Below are positions 17,706-25,565 of a stretch of DNA of 64,000 bases, in pieces. Within the stretch, counting starts at the first letter, position 1. Every line of letters starts with the position of its first letter. The position numbers and the translations under genes are program-made. Below the pieces are notes generated by a model. That model ran no database searches. It was not told the origin of the DNA and worked only from the letters and a program-made list of their open reading frames with translations. Source of the DNA: Burkholderia cepacia (GTDB lineage: Bacteria > Pseudomonadota > Gammaproteobacteria > Burkholderiales > Burkholderiaceae). The stretch covers positions 1,240,001 to 1,304,000 of the forward strand of contig NZ_CP013443.1 of assembly GCF_001718835.1 (NCBI RefSeq), read 5' to 3'.

Positions 17706-18500
17706 ATGAAGTTGGATTGGCTTAAAGTGGCCGCGCATGCGGTGGTGGCGGCATCGGCCGTGGCGGCAGGCAGCACGTTTGCCGCGGATCTGAAAGAGAT
17801 CCGTTTCGGCGTCGAAGCCTCGTACGCGCCGTTCGAATACAAGACGCCCGACGGCAAGCTGACCGGCTTCGACATCGACATCGGCAACGCAGTGTGCGCG
17901 AAGCTGAAGACGAAGTGCGTGTGGGTCGAGAACGACTTCGACGGCCTGATCCCGGCGCTGCAGGCGCGCAAGTTCGACGCGATCAACTCGGACATGACGA
18001 TCACCGACCAGCGCAAGCATGCGATCGCGTTCACCGATCCGATCTACACGATCCCGAACCAGCTGATCGCGAAGCAGGGCAGCGGCCTGCTGCCGACCCC
18101 GCAATCGCTGAAGGGCAAGCGCGTCGGCGTGCTGCAGGGCACGATCCAGGAAGCGTACGCGAAGAAGAAGTGGGCGCCGGCGGGCGTTGAAGTCGTGCCG
18201 TACCAGACGCAGGATCTCGCCTACGCCGACCTGAAGTCGGGCCGTCTCGACGCGACGTTCCAGGACGCGGAAGCCGGTTCGAAGGGCTTCCTGACGAAGC
18301 CGCAAGGCCAGGGCTTCGCGTTCGCGGGCGGTACCGTGAGCGACGCCGAGATCCTCGGTTCGGGCGTCGGTTTCGGCCTGCGCAAGAACGACGCGGCGCT
18401 GAAGACCGCGCTCGATCAGGCGCTGAAGGACCTGAAGGCCGACGGCACGATCGACAACCTCGCGAAGAAGTACTTCAGCGTGCCCGTGACGCTCAAGTAA
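17706..18500 (+). CDS. aotJ: Arginine/ornithine periplasmic binding protein (AotJ/ArgT type)
   Basis: Solute-binding protein of the polar amino acid ABC family, 264 aa. A Sec signal peptide ends around AGSTFAA (residue ~27). The mature part starts EIRFGVEASYAPFEYK and holds the family motif GFDIDIGNAVC. It is the natural partner of AotQ/M/P, whose genes lie 9 kb upstream on the other side of the ast operon; in Pseudomonas aotJ heads the transporter operon. Monocistronic here, with a strong GGAG ribosome site and its own terminator, consistent with the high expression typical of binding proteins. Confidence 0.88.
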   Translation: MKLDWLKVAAHAVVAASAVAAGSTFAADLKEIRFGVEASYAPFEYKTPDGKLTGFDIDIGNAVCAKLKTKCVWVENDFDGLIPALQARKFDAINSDMTITDQRKHAIAFTDPIYTIPNQLIAKQGSGLLPTPQSLKGKRVGVLQGTIQEAYAKKKWAPAGVEVVPYQTQDLAYADLKSGRLDATFQDAEAGSKGFLTKPQGQGFAFAGGTVSDAEILGSGVGFGLRKNDAALKTALDQALKDLKADGTIDNLAKKYFSVPVTLK

Positions 18501-18529
18501 GCGCGCGGTCCGATCCGTCGCACAATGCA

Positions 18530-18560
18530 AGCCGGCCGCTGATGCGGCCGGTTTGCTTTT
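18530..18560 (+). terminator. Rho-independent terminator of aotJ
   Basis: Perfect 8-bp stem CCGGCCGC / GCGGCCGG (18532-18539 and 18544-18551), 4-base loop, followed by TTTGCTTTT. Confidence 0.8.
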
Positions 18561-18596
18561 GGGGGAGGGGGGTTCGGTGGCGGCCCGCCGGGCCGC

Positions 18597-20081
18597 TCAG
18601 TGCTTGAAGAACCGCGCCAGTTCCCGTGCCATCTCGTTGAGCACGCCCATCTCCTGCTGCGTGATCTTGCGCGCGGGCTGCGCGCCGGCCCAGTCGCCGT
18701 ACAGCAGCGCGACGGTCGTCGTGCCGACCCGCACGGGCAGCAGCACGAACGCGCGCGTGTCGTCGAATGCGTCGAGATACCACGCGGGCAGGCGCTTGAG
18801 CATCTTCGGCTCCTGCGCCTGCTCGATGAAGATGCCGACCGAGTTCGAGATCGCGAGATGAAACACGTCCGGCTCGAAGCGCTCGTCGAAGCGCAGCCGG
18901 TCGAGCATCGTATCGACGCCGGGGCCGAAGCCGAGGCGCGCGGCGAACATGCCGTCGTCGTGACGCACGAACATCACGGTGCGCGTGAACGCCAGGCCGG
19001 CCAGCAGGCTTTCCGACGCGAGCGCGAGTACCGGCGTCAGCACGTGCTCGGACGGCAGCGCGCGCAGGTCCGCGAGGCCGGCTTCGAGGCACGCCTCGGG
19101 CTCGGCCTGCGCGCGCGCGATCGCATCGGCGTTCGCGCGCAGCTCGACGATCTCGCGCATCATGGTGTCGCTCGCTTCCTCGCGCGCGAGCCGCTCGGCG
19201 ATCTCGACGAGCGCGTCGGGTTCCATGCCGAGTTCCGTGCCGTAGTGCTGCGCGAGCGCCGCGATGCGCGCGTCGCGCTGCGGGCTCGCGGGCATCACGA
19301 GCGCGCCCGCGACGTCGGTCGAGCAGCGGCTCACCGCGCGCAGCCACGCGATTTCGCTGGCCGGGCTGTCGTCGTCGGCCGTGTCGCGCGCTTCGCCGTC
19401 GACTTCCACGAGGTCGTGGCCGTCGTCGTCGGTCATGCTCGCGCGGATCACGTCGGGCAGCCGCCAGCGCGCGGCCGCCTCGAGCCCGATCTCGTCGAAG
19501 CCGACGCCGAGCACGTCGATGCAGGCGGCCGCTTCGTCGCCGTTCAGTTCGGCCGCGCGGCGGCGGATCCGGTCCCATTCGCTGTCGAGATAGCAGACCA
19601 CGAGCAGCTTGCCGACCTGGCGCATCAGCGTGCAGACGACGGCTTCCTCGCCCGCGCGCAGCTCGGCGCGTTCGGTAAGCTTGCGCGCGACGCAGCCGGA
19701 CAGCAGCGCGCGGTTCAGTTCGAGCTTCGCGTCGATGCGTCGCGGCGTACTGTGGTGGAAATGGTCGACGAGCTTGAGCCCGACGACCAGGTGGCCGACG
19801 GCATCCATGCCGAGCACCATCAGTGCGCGGGTCACGGTCGTGATGTTGCCGCCGAACGCCATGTACATCGCGGAGTTCGCGAGCCGCAGCACTTTCTGCG
19901 TGAGGGCGAAGTCCGACAGCACGACGCGCACGAGCGCGGTGAAGTCGAGATCGTCGTTCTTCATCGCGGCCATCGTCGCGCGCAGCGATTCCGACAGCAG
20001 CGGGAAATCGCCCCGTTCGTTCATCCGGGCCCACAGCTTGTCGAGCAACGCGGTGCGGGGCAGGTGTTCGGTGATTGACAT
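18597..20081 (-). CDS. HDOD domain-containing protein
   Basis: 494 aa. Residues ~20-220 match the HDOD domain (a catalytically degenerate HD-domain relative) seen in signalling proteins; the region ~330-490 looks GAF-like and may sense a ligand. The start ATG at 20081 gives MSITEHLPRT; the longer open frame lies antiparallel inside the EAL gene's tail and is not used. Divides 23 bp from the EAL-protein gene upstream in the same direction, so the two probably form an operon in c-di-GMP or stress signalling. Function beyond domain identity is inferred. Confidence 0.8.
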   Translation of the reverse strand: MSITEHLPRTALLDKLWARMNERGDFPLLSESLRATMAAMKNDDLDFTALVRVVLSDFALTQKVLRLANSAMYMAFGGNITTVTRALMVLGMDAVGHLVVGLKLVDHFHHSTPRRIDAKLELNRALLSGCVARKLTERAELRAGEEAVVCTLMRQVGKLLVVCYLDSEWDRIRRRAAELNGDEAAACIDVLGVGFDEIGLEAAARWRLPDVIRASMTDDDGHDLVEVDGEARDTADDDSPASEIAWLRAVSRCSTDVAGALVMPASPQRDARIAALAQHYGTELGMEPDALVEIAERLAREEASDTMMREIVELRANADAIARAQAEPEACLEAGLADLRALPSEHVLTPVLALASESLLAGLAFTRTVMFVRHDDGMFAARLGFGPGVDTMLDRLRFDERFEPDVFHLAISNSVGIFIEQAQEPKMLKRLPAWYLDAFDDTRAFVLLPVRVGTTTVALLYGDWAGAQPARKITQQEMGVLNEMARELARFFKH

Positions 20082-20104
20082 ACATCTGTCCGGTTCGCCG
20101 CGCG

Positions 20105-21940
20105 TCAGGCGGCGGCGTGCAGGTGCAGCTGCTGGGCCTCGAAGCGCCGCGCAAGCTCCTCGGACGGCAGCGCCTGGCAGACGAGCCAGCCCTGGATATG
20201 GTTGCAGCCCATCTCCGTCAGCAGTTCGCGCTGCGCCTCGGTCTCGACGCCTTCCGCGACGAGCTCGAGATCGAGCGTCTGCGCGAGGCCGACCACGGCC
20301 GACACGATCGCGCGGTCGTTGCGCGAGGTCAGCAGGTTCTCGACGAAACTGCGATCGATCTTCAGCTTCGCGAGCGGGAAGCGCTGCAGATACGCGAGGC
20401 TCGAATAACCGGTACCGAAATCGTCGATCGCGAAGCGGATGCCGAGATCGGTCAGCTCCTCGAGCAGCCCCTTCGCCTGCGCGGGATCGTGCATCAGCAG
20501 GCTTTCGGTGATCTCGAGCACGATGCGGCGCGGGTCGATGCCCGTCAGCGCGATCGCCTCGCGCACGCTCTGCGTGAAGCGCGGGTCGCGGAACTGCTGC
20601 GGCGACACGTTGACCGCCACGTACTGCAGCGCGAGCCCCTGGCGATCCCACGCGACGAGCTGCATGCAAGCGGCCTTGAGCACCCAGTTGCCGAGGTAGT
20701 TGATCAGGCCGATCGATTCGGCGAGCGGAATGAAGGTCGCCGGCGGCACGAGGCCGTGCACCGGGTGGCGCCAGCGGATCAGCGCCTCGACGCCGACCAC
20801 CGCGCCCGACTGGCTGCGCGTGATCGGCTGGAAATGGAGCGAAAACTCGCCGTTGCGCACGCCGTCGTACAGGTCGGCCTCGAGCTTCAGCCGTTCGGCG
20901 TCCGCCGGGTCATCGACGGGCGCGTGGAACGCGAGCGCGTTGCCGCCCGACGCCTTCGCCTGCGCGAGCGCGTGGTCGGCACGCCGCAGCAGCGGGCTGT
21001 GGTGCTGCGCGCGATGCGGTGCGGCGCGCTCGTCAGGGTAGAGCGCGATGCCGATGCTCGCGGACAGGTGCACGGTCTGCCCCTGGTACACGTAGGGCTG
21101 GCGCACCGCGGCCTGCAGCCGGCGTGCGAGTGCATCGGCGGCATTGCTCGCCTGCGTGCGGTCCGGCGCACTGAGCACGACCGCGAACTTGTCGCTCGCG
21201 ACGCGCGCGAGCTGTTCGTTCGGCGTGACGAGTGCCTTCAGCCGCTGCGCGGTTTCGCGCAGCAGCGTGTCGCCCGCGTCGTAGCCGAGCGCGCGGTTGA
21301 TCCGCTGGTAGTCGTCGAGGTCGAGCAGCAGCAGCGCCGCGCAGGTGCCGCCCTCGTCGGCGGCCTGCTGCGCGCGCATCAGTGCGGGCACGAGCGCGGA
21401 CAGGTTGTCGAGGCCCGTCATCGGGTCGTGGTGCATCTCGTAGGTCAGGCGCGCCTCGAGCGCGCGCCACGACGACACGTCGAACGCCGCGATCGCGAAC
21501 CCGTCGACCCCGTGGTGGCGGCTCTTGAACGCGCGGATCTCGACGTCCAGCGGGTAGGTCAGCGATTTCACGATGCACATCGTCGCCTTCTCGACCTGGC
21601 CGGAACGCGCGGCGCGCGCAAGCAGGCCTTCGAGCGCCGCGGTATCCTGTTCGGCGATCAGGTCGCGCAGCGTCAGCGTGTGCAGGTAGTCACGGTGGTA
21701 GCCGATGAAGCGCAGGCTTGCGTCCGACACGTACAGAAAGCGCAGTTCGCGGTCGACATGGGCGAGGAAATCCACCGTGCCAACCGTCTGTTCCAGCCAG
21801 TTGCGTACGGAGTCGTCGCGGCGCGGTGCGCCGGCGCGCGCGGGCATCAGCGCGCCGCCCGACCAGGCGAAGCGGCGCAGCGTATGCAAGGCGCTGCGCC
21901 AGGAGCCCTTGCGTGACGTCTGTTTCCTGTTGGCTTCCAT
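20105..21940 (-). CDS. PAS-GGDEF-EAL protein, likely c-di-GMP phosphodiesterase
   Basis: About 611 aa. An N-terminal PAS-like domain (~residues 45-160), a GGDEF domain and a C-terminal EAL domain. The GGDEF signature is degenerate (ASDKF near residue 248-252), so cyclase activity is unlikely. The EAL side looks complete: EALIRW (~385), NVSPQQF, LEITES, IDDFGTGYSSL, LKIDRSFV, VAEGVET and IQGW. So it probably hydrolyses c-di-GMP, perhaps with the GGDEF part sensing GTP. ATG 21940 (MEANRK) is the likeliest start; in-frame ATGs exist upstream to 22057. Two hydrophobic helices expected for membrane anchoring are not obvious, so it may be cytosolic. Confidence 0.85.
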   Translation of the reverse strand: MEANRKQTSRKGSWRSALHTLRRFAWSGGALMPARAGAPRRDDSVRNWLEQTVGTVDFLAHVDRELRFLYVSDASLRFIGYHRDYLHTLTLRDLIAEQDTAALEGLLARAARSGQVEKATMCIVKSLTYPLDVEIRAFKSRHHGVDGFAIAAFDVSSWRALEARLTYEMHHDPMTGLDNLSALVPALMRAQQAADEGGTCAALLLLDLDDYQRINRALGYDAGDTLLRETAQRLKALVTPNEQLARVASDKFAVVLSAPDRTQASNAADALARRLQAAVRQPYVYQGQTVHLSASIGIALYPDERAAPHRAQHHSPLLRRADHALAQAKASGGNALAFHAPVDDPADAERLKLEADLYDGVRNGEFSLHFQPITRSQSGAVVGVEALIRWRHPVHGLVPPATFIPLAESIGLINYLGNWVLKAACMQLVAWDRQGLALQYVAVNVSPQQFRDPRFTQSVREAIALTGIDPRRIVLEITESLLMHDPAQAKGLLEELTDLGIRFAIDDFGTGYSSLAYLQRFPLAKLKIDRSFVENLLTSRNDRAIVSAVVGLAQTLDLELVAEGVETEAQRELLTEMGCNHIQGWLVCQALPSEELARRFEAQQLHLHAAA

Positions 21941-22128
21941 GTTTCTCGCTGACGTGAAGGGCTGGAACCGGTTGTCCGCAACAAATAACGGCAAATCACG
22001 CGGAATCTTTAATTCATGCGCGGTCCGCATGGAAGCGGTTCCGCGCGACCGGATCAAGTGCAGATGTTCATCGGGCGAACATTTGCGAACACGTATCGAG
22101 GCTGACTTTATAAGAAATGAGGATGCAG

Positions 22129-22683
22129 ATGAAGCGAAAACTGTTGCTGGGCGCCGCCGTGGCGGCGCTGGTGGCCGGTCATGCGCTGACGGCGCAGGCG
22201 GAACTGAAGCCGGGCGCCGCGGCCCCGGATTTCACGACGCAGGCGTCGCTGGGCGGCAAGACCTACACGTACGCGCTCGCGGACGCGCTGAAGCAGGGGC
22301 CGGTCGTGCTCTATTTCTACCCGGCCGCGTTCACGAAGGGCTGCACGATCGAGGCGCACGCGTTCGCGGACGCAGTCGACCGTTACAAGGCTTACGGTGC
22401 GACGGTGATCGGCGTATCGGCCGACAGGATCGACACGCTGACGAAGTTCTCGGTGAGCGAGTGCCGGAGCAAGTTCCCGGTCGCGGCCGATCCGGACGCG
22501 AAGATCATCCGGGAATACGACGCGAAACTGCCGGCAATCGACCGCGCGAACCGCGTGTCCTACGTGATTTCGCCGGAAGGGAAGATTCTCTACGAATACA
22601 CGAGCATGTCGCCCGACAAGCACGTCGAGAACACGCTCGCCGCCGTGAAGGCGTGGGCGGACGCGCACCCGAAGAAGCAGTAA
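22129..22683 (+). CDS. Exported peroxiredoxin (AhpC/TSA, BCP-like)
   Basis: Thiol peroxidase expected to reduce peroxides in the periplasm. A Sec signal peptide (MKRKLLLGAAVAALVAG..., cleavage near TAQA, residue ~24) precedes a thioredoxin-fold domain with the peroxidatic Cys in FTKGCTIE (Cys72) and a second Cys at 112 that may act as the resolving residue. About 184 aa. Three in-frame ATGs lie close together (22117, 22123, 22129); 22129 is chosen because TGAGG is six bases upstream and it gives the cleanest signal peptide. Divergent from the EAL gene, convergent with the oxidoreductase remnant. Confidence 0.85.
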   Translation: MKRKLLLGAAVAALVAGHALTAQAELKPGAAAPDFTTQASLGGKTYTYALADALKQGPVVLYFYPAAFTKGCTIEAHAFADAVDRYKAYGATVIGVSADRIDTLTKFSVSECRSKFPVAADPDAKIIREYDAKLPAIDRANRVSYVISPEGKILYEYTSMSPDKHVENTLAAVKAWADAHPKKQ

Positions 22684-22722
22684 CGACGGCGACGGCGGCC
22701 GCCGGGGCCGTGCCGACGGGCG

Positions 22723-23350
22723 TCACGCGCGCAGCGCCTGCTCGATCGGCACGCTGCCGCCGACGAAGCCGACGATCTTGCGCGAGATGCCGAGCTTGAT
22801 CGCCTCGATCGCGGCCCACGCGACATCCTGGCGTGACACCGGCGGCGCCGTCGAACCACGCGTCGGTCAGCGCGATCTTGCCGACGCCCGGGTCGTCCGT
22901 GAGCGGGCCGGGGCGCAGGATCGCGTAGTCGACGCCCGACGCGATCACGCGATCGTCGCCTTCGCGCTTCATCTGCGAATAGTGGCGCAGCGCGTCCGGG
23001 CCGAGCTCGGGCCGGTACGCGGACAGCGAGCTGATCACCACGAGCTTCTGCGCGTTGTAGGCGAGCGCATATTCGGCCGCACGGGCGACCGCGTCGCGGT
23101 CGACCTGCTCCTCTTCGGCCGCGCCTTCCGATTCGGCCGAGCCGGCTGCATAGATCACGTGCGTGATGCCCTGGAATGCGTGCGAGAAATCGTTCGTCAG
23201 ATCGGCCTCGACCACCCGCGCGCCCGCCAGCGCATAGCCGTGCCGGCGCACGAGCGCCGTGACCTCGAACTCCGGCTGCTTGAGCAGCAGATCCGCGCAG
23301 GCCTGGCCCGTTCGGCCGGTCGCGCCAATCAGCAGTACCTTCGTCGTCAT
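22723..23350 (-). pseudogene. NAD(P)-binding SDR-like oxidoreductase, frameshifted
   Basis: Starts MTTKVLLIGATGRTGQACADL, the Rossmann GxxGxxG motif of atypical SDR/NmrA-like proteins, and stays in frame to about ALTDAWFDG. From there the family-like continuation (VSRQDVAWAAIEAIK, then GFVGGSVPIEQALRA and a stop at 22723) is found only in another frame. The total of 628 bp is one base more than a multiple of three. An indel near 22,850 (within GGCGCCGCCGG on the coding strand) explains it. Removing one base gives a ~208-aa protein of normal size. Either a recent pseudogene or a sequence error. Confidence 0.75.
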
Positions 23351-23569
23351 GAAACCGCTCCTTGCTCGATGCGTCGTCCTCCCAGATAGGGACGGACGAC
23401 CGATAACTCAAGTGTATGTCGAATTGGCCCGGCAGCGGGCGGGGAAATGGGGGCATACCGGCGTGGGCATACCGGCTTCTGCGGAAGCGACTCGCGAACC
23501 GGCTATCATGTGCGCGATGCATTGTTCGCCGCAACGCGACGACGCGTCGGCCCACCGGTTGGAGTACAC

Positions 23570-25051
23570 ATGGCATTACCCCTGGACAACGTCAGCATGG
23601 CCGTGTTCTGCGACTTCGAGAACGTCGCGCTCGGCGTGCGCGACGCGAAGTACGAGAAGTTCGACATCAAGCCCGTGCTGGAGCGCCTGCTGCTGAAGGG
23701 CAGCATCGTCGTGAAGAAGGCCTATTGCGACTGGGATCGCTACAAGGGCTTCAAGGCGTCGATGCACGAGGCGAGCTTCGAGCTGATCGAGATTCCGCAC
23801 GTGCGCCAGTCGGGCAAGAATTCGGCCGACATCCGGCTCGTCGTGGACGCGCTCGACCTCTGCTACACGAAATCGCACGTCGATACGTTCGTGATCATCA
23901 GCGGCGACTCGGATTTTTCGCCGCTGGTGTCGAAGCTGCGCGAGAACGCGAAGAAGGTGATCGGCGTCGGCGTGAAGAAATCGACGTCGGACCTGCTGGT
24001 CGCGAACTGCGACGAATTCATCTTCTACGACGATCTGGTGCGCGAGCAGCAGCGCGCGCTCGCGAAGCGCGAACAGCAGCAGCGCGCCGGCAACGGCGGC
24101 GCGAAGCGGCCGGACGAGCCGTCCCGCAAGCCGGAGCTCGAAGCGCGCCGGACCGAGGCGATCGCGCTGGCCGTGGAGACGTTCGACGCGCTCGCGTCGG
24201 AGCGGGACGACGTCGGCAAGATCTGGGCGTCGGTGTTGAAGAGCGCGATCAAGCGTCGCAAGCCGGACTTCAACGAGTCGTACTACGGATTCCGCGCGTT
24301 CGGCAACCTGCTCGACGAGGCGCAGGCGCGCGGCCTGCTCGAAGTGGGGCGTGACGACAAGTCGGGCGCGTTCGTGTCGCGGGCACGCCAGTCGGCGGCC
24401 GCGGAGCCGGCGGCGCCCGTCGATGCGCCGGCGGCACAGGACGATGCACGGGCGGCCGAACCGGCGCGCGCCGAACGCGAGCGCCGCCACGGGCGGCACG
24501 GCGCGGCGCACGCGCAGGAAGCGGCGGCGCCGGTCGTGGCCGAAGCGGTCGAGCGCGACATGGCGGACGCCGCCGCGCCGGAAGCGGCGGGGCACGCGGA
24601 CGCGGGCGGCCCGGCCGGTCCGGGCGAGGCGAACGACGAGAAGAAGGATGGCCGCAAGCGTGCGCGCAAGAGCGCGGCGAAGAAGACCGGCGCGAAGAAG
24701 GGCGACGCAAAGAAGGCTGACGCGAAGCCAGCCGACGTGCGGAACGGCGACGAGCAACACGGTGACGCGAAGCATGCCGACGCGAAGCACGGCGACGCGA
24801 AGCACGGCGACGGGAAGCATGCGGAGCGGACCCACGCGGATGCGCCGCAGGTCGAGATGAACTTCGTCGACAGCGCGCATGCCGACGCGACGTCGGCAGG
24901 CACGAAGGCGGCTGACGTCGCCGTCGTGGAGCCGCAACCCGAAGCGGCCGCGCCGGCCGAAGCGGTCGCCGAAGCCAAGCCGAAGAAACCGGCCCGCAAG
25001 GCGGCACCGCGCGCGCGGCGTCCGCGCAAGACCGCGCCGGCCGCCGAGTAA
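23570..25051 (+). CDS. NYN domain / OST-HTH (LOTUS) protein with repeat tail
   Basis: 493 aa. Residues ~10-155 form a NYN (PIN-like) nuclease domain with the acidic residues expected of an active site: FCDFEN (Asp15), SADIRLVVDALD (Asp87, Asp93) and SGDSDF (Asp113, Asp115). Residues ~190-275 match an OST-HTH/LOTUS RNA-binding domain. The last ~200 residues are low-complexity, Ala/Lys/Asp/His rich, with ten pentapeptide repeats and a Lys/Arg-rich terminus suggesting nucleic-acid contact. Start ATG 23570 has GGAG five bases upstream; the frame opens earlier, without a domain. The combination suggests an RNA-processing enzyme, substrate unknown. Confidence 0.85.
   Translation: MALPLDNVSMAVFCDFENVALGVRDAKYEKFDIKPVLERLLLKGSIVVKKAYCDWDRYKGFKASMHEASFELIEIPHVRQSGKNSADIRLVVDALDLCYTKSHVDTFVIISGDSDFSPLVSKLRENAKKVIGVGVKKSTSDLLVANCDEFIFYDDLVREQQRALAKREQQQRAGNGGAKRPDEPSRKPELEARRTEAIALAVETFDALASERDDVGKIWASVLKSAIKRRKPDFNESYYGFRAFGNLLDEAQARGLLEVGRDDKSGAFVSRARQSAAAEPAAPVDAPAAQDDARAAEPARAERERRHGRHGAAHAQEAAAPVVAEAVERDMADAAAPEAAGHADAGGPAGPGEANDEKKDGRKRARKSAAKKTGAKKGDAKKADAKPADVRNGDEQHGDAKHADAKHGDAKHGDGKHAERTHADAPQVEMNFVDSAHADATSAGTKAADVAVVEPQPEAAAPAEAVAEAKPKKPARKAAPRARRPRKTAPAAE
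24701..24850 (+). repeat. Ten tandem 15-bp coding repeats (GDAKH-type pentapeptides)
   Basis: Ten consecutive 15-bp units inside the NYN-LOTUS gene encode variants of (G/A)DAK(H/K): GDAKK, ADAKP, ADVRN, GDEQH, GDAKH, ADAKH, GDAKH, GDGKH, AERTH, ADAPQ. Units 5-8 are nearly identical at the DNA level. Length variation between strains is plausible. Confidence 0.85.
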
Positions 25052-25099
25052 GCGCCGGCTGACGTGCGCCGCCGCGCACGCCGGATGCGGCGGCGCGGC

Positions 25100-25483
25100 C
25101 TAGCCGCCCAGCGAGTAAGGCTGCGTCATCACTTCGAGGAAGTGGCCGTCCGGATCGTCGAAATACACGCCGCAGCCGCCGTTGTGGCGGTAGATGTCAT
25201 CGGGTTGCCGCTTCGCGGGATCGGCCCAGTGCGGCAGCCCGCGCTCGCGGATGCGCGTCAGCACGCGATCGAAGCCGGCTTCGTCGAGCAGGAACGCGTA
25301 GTGCTGACTCCTGATCGCGCCGTCCTGCTCGTAGAAATCGAGCGACACGCCGTTGTCGAGCGGCACGACCAGCATCGCGCCGAACGGCGTCGGCGGCGGC
25401 AGTTCCAGAAGCTCGGTGAGGAAGCGGCTCGACGCGTGCTTGTCGCGGCACCAGACGATCGTATGGTTGAGCTGGACGTTCAT
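25100..25483 (-). CDS. VOC (glyoxalase/bleomycin resistance-like) protein
   Basis: 127 aa, single vicinal-oxygen-chelate domain: opening LNHTIVWCRDKHAS and closing GVYFDDPDGHFLEVMTQPY, whose DPDGH and E are the usual metal ligands. The substrate cannot be told from sequence. ATG 25483 (MNVQLNHT) is chosen over the in-frame ATG at 25525 because the domain begins immediately after it. Transcribed away from the NYN gene; it lies 82 bp downstream of the mdtC stop in the same direction. Confidence 0.8.
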   Translation of the reverse strand: MNVQLNHTIVWCRDKHASSRFLTELLELPPPTPFGAMLVVPLDNGVSLDFYEQDGAIRSQHYAFLLDEAGFDRVLTRIRERGLPHWADPAKRQPDDIYRHNGGCGVYFDDPDGHFLEVMTQPYSLGG

Positions 25484-25565
25484 GGCGTGTCCCCGTGACA
25501 CGCGCGCGCAAGCGCGCATGCCCACACGATAGTCGATGCTCGCCCGCGTGCAAGGCCGGGCGCCG

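Noticed and set aside
23452..23476. 11-bp direct repeat GGCATACCGGC with 3-bp spacing upstream of the NYN gene
   Set aside because: Only two copies and no clear regulatory context; likely incidental.
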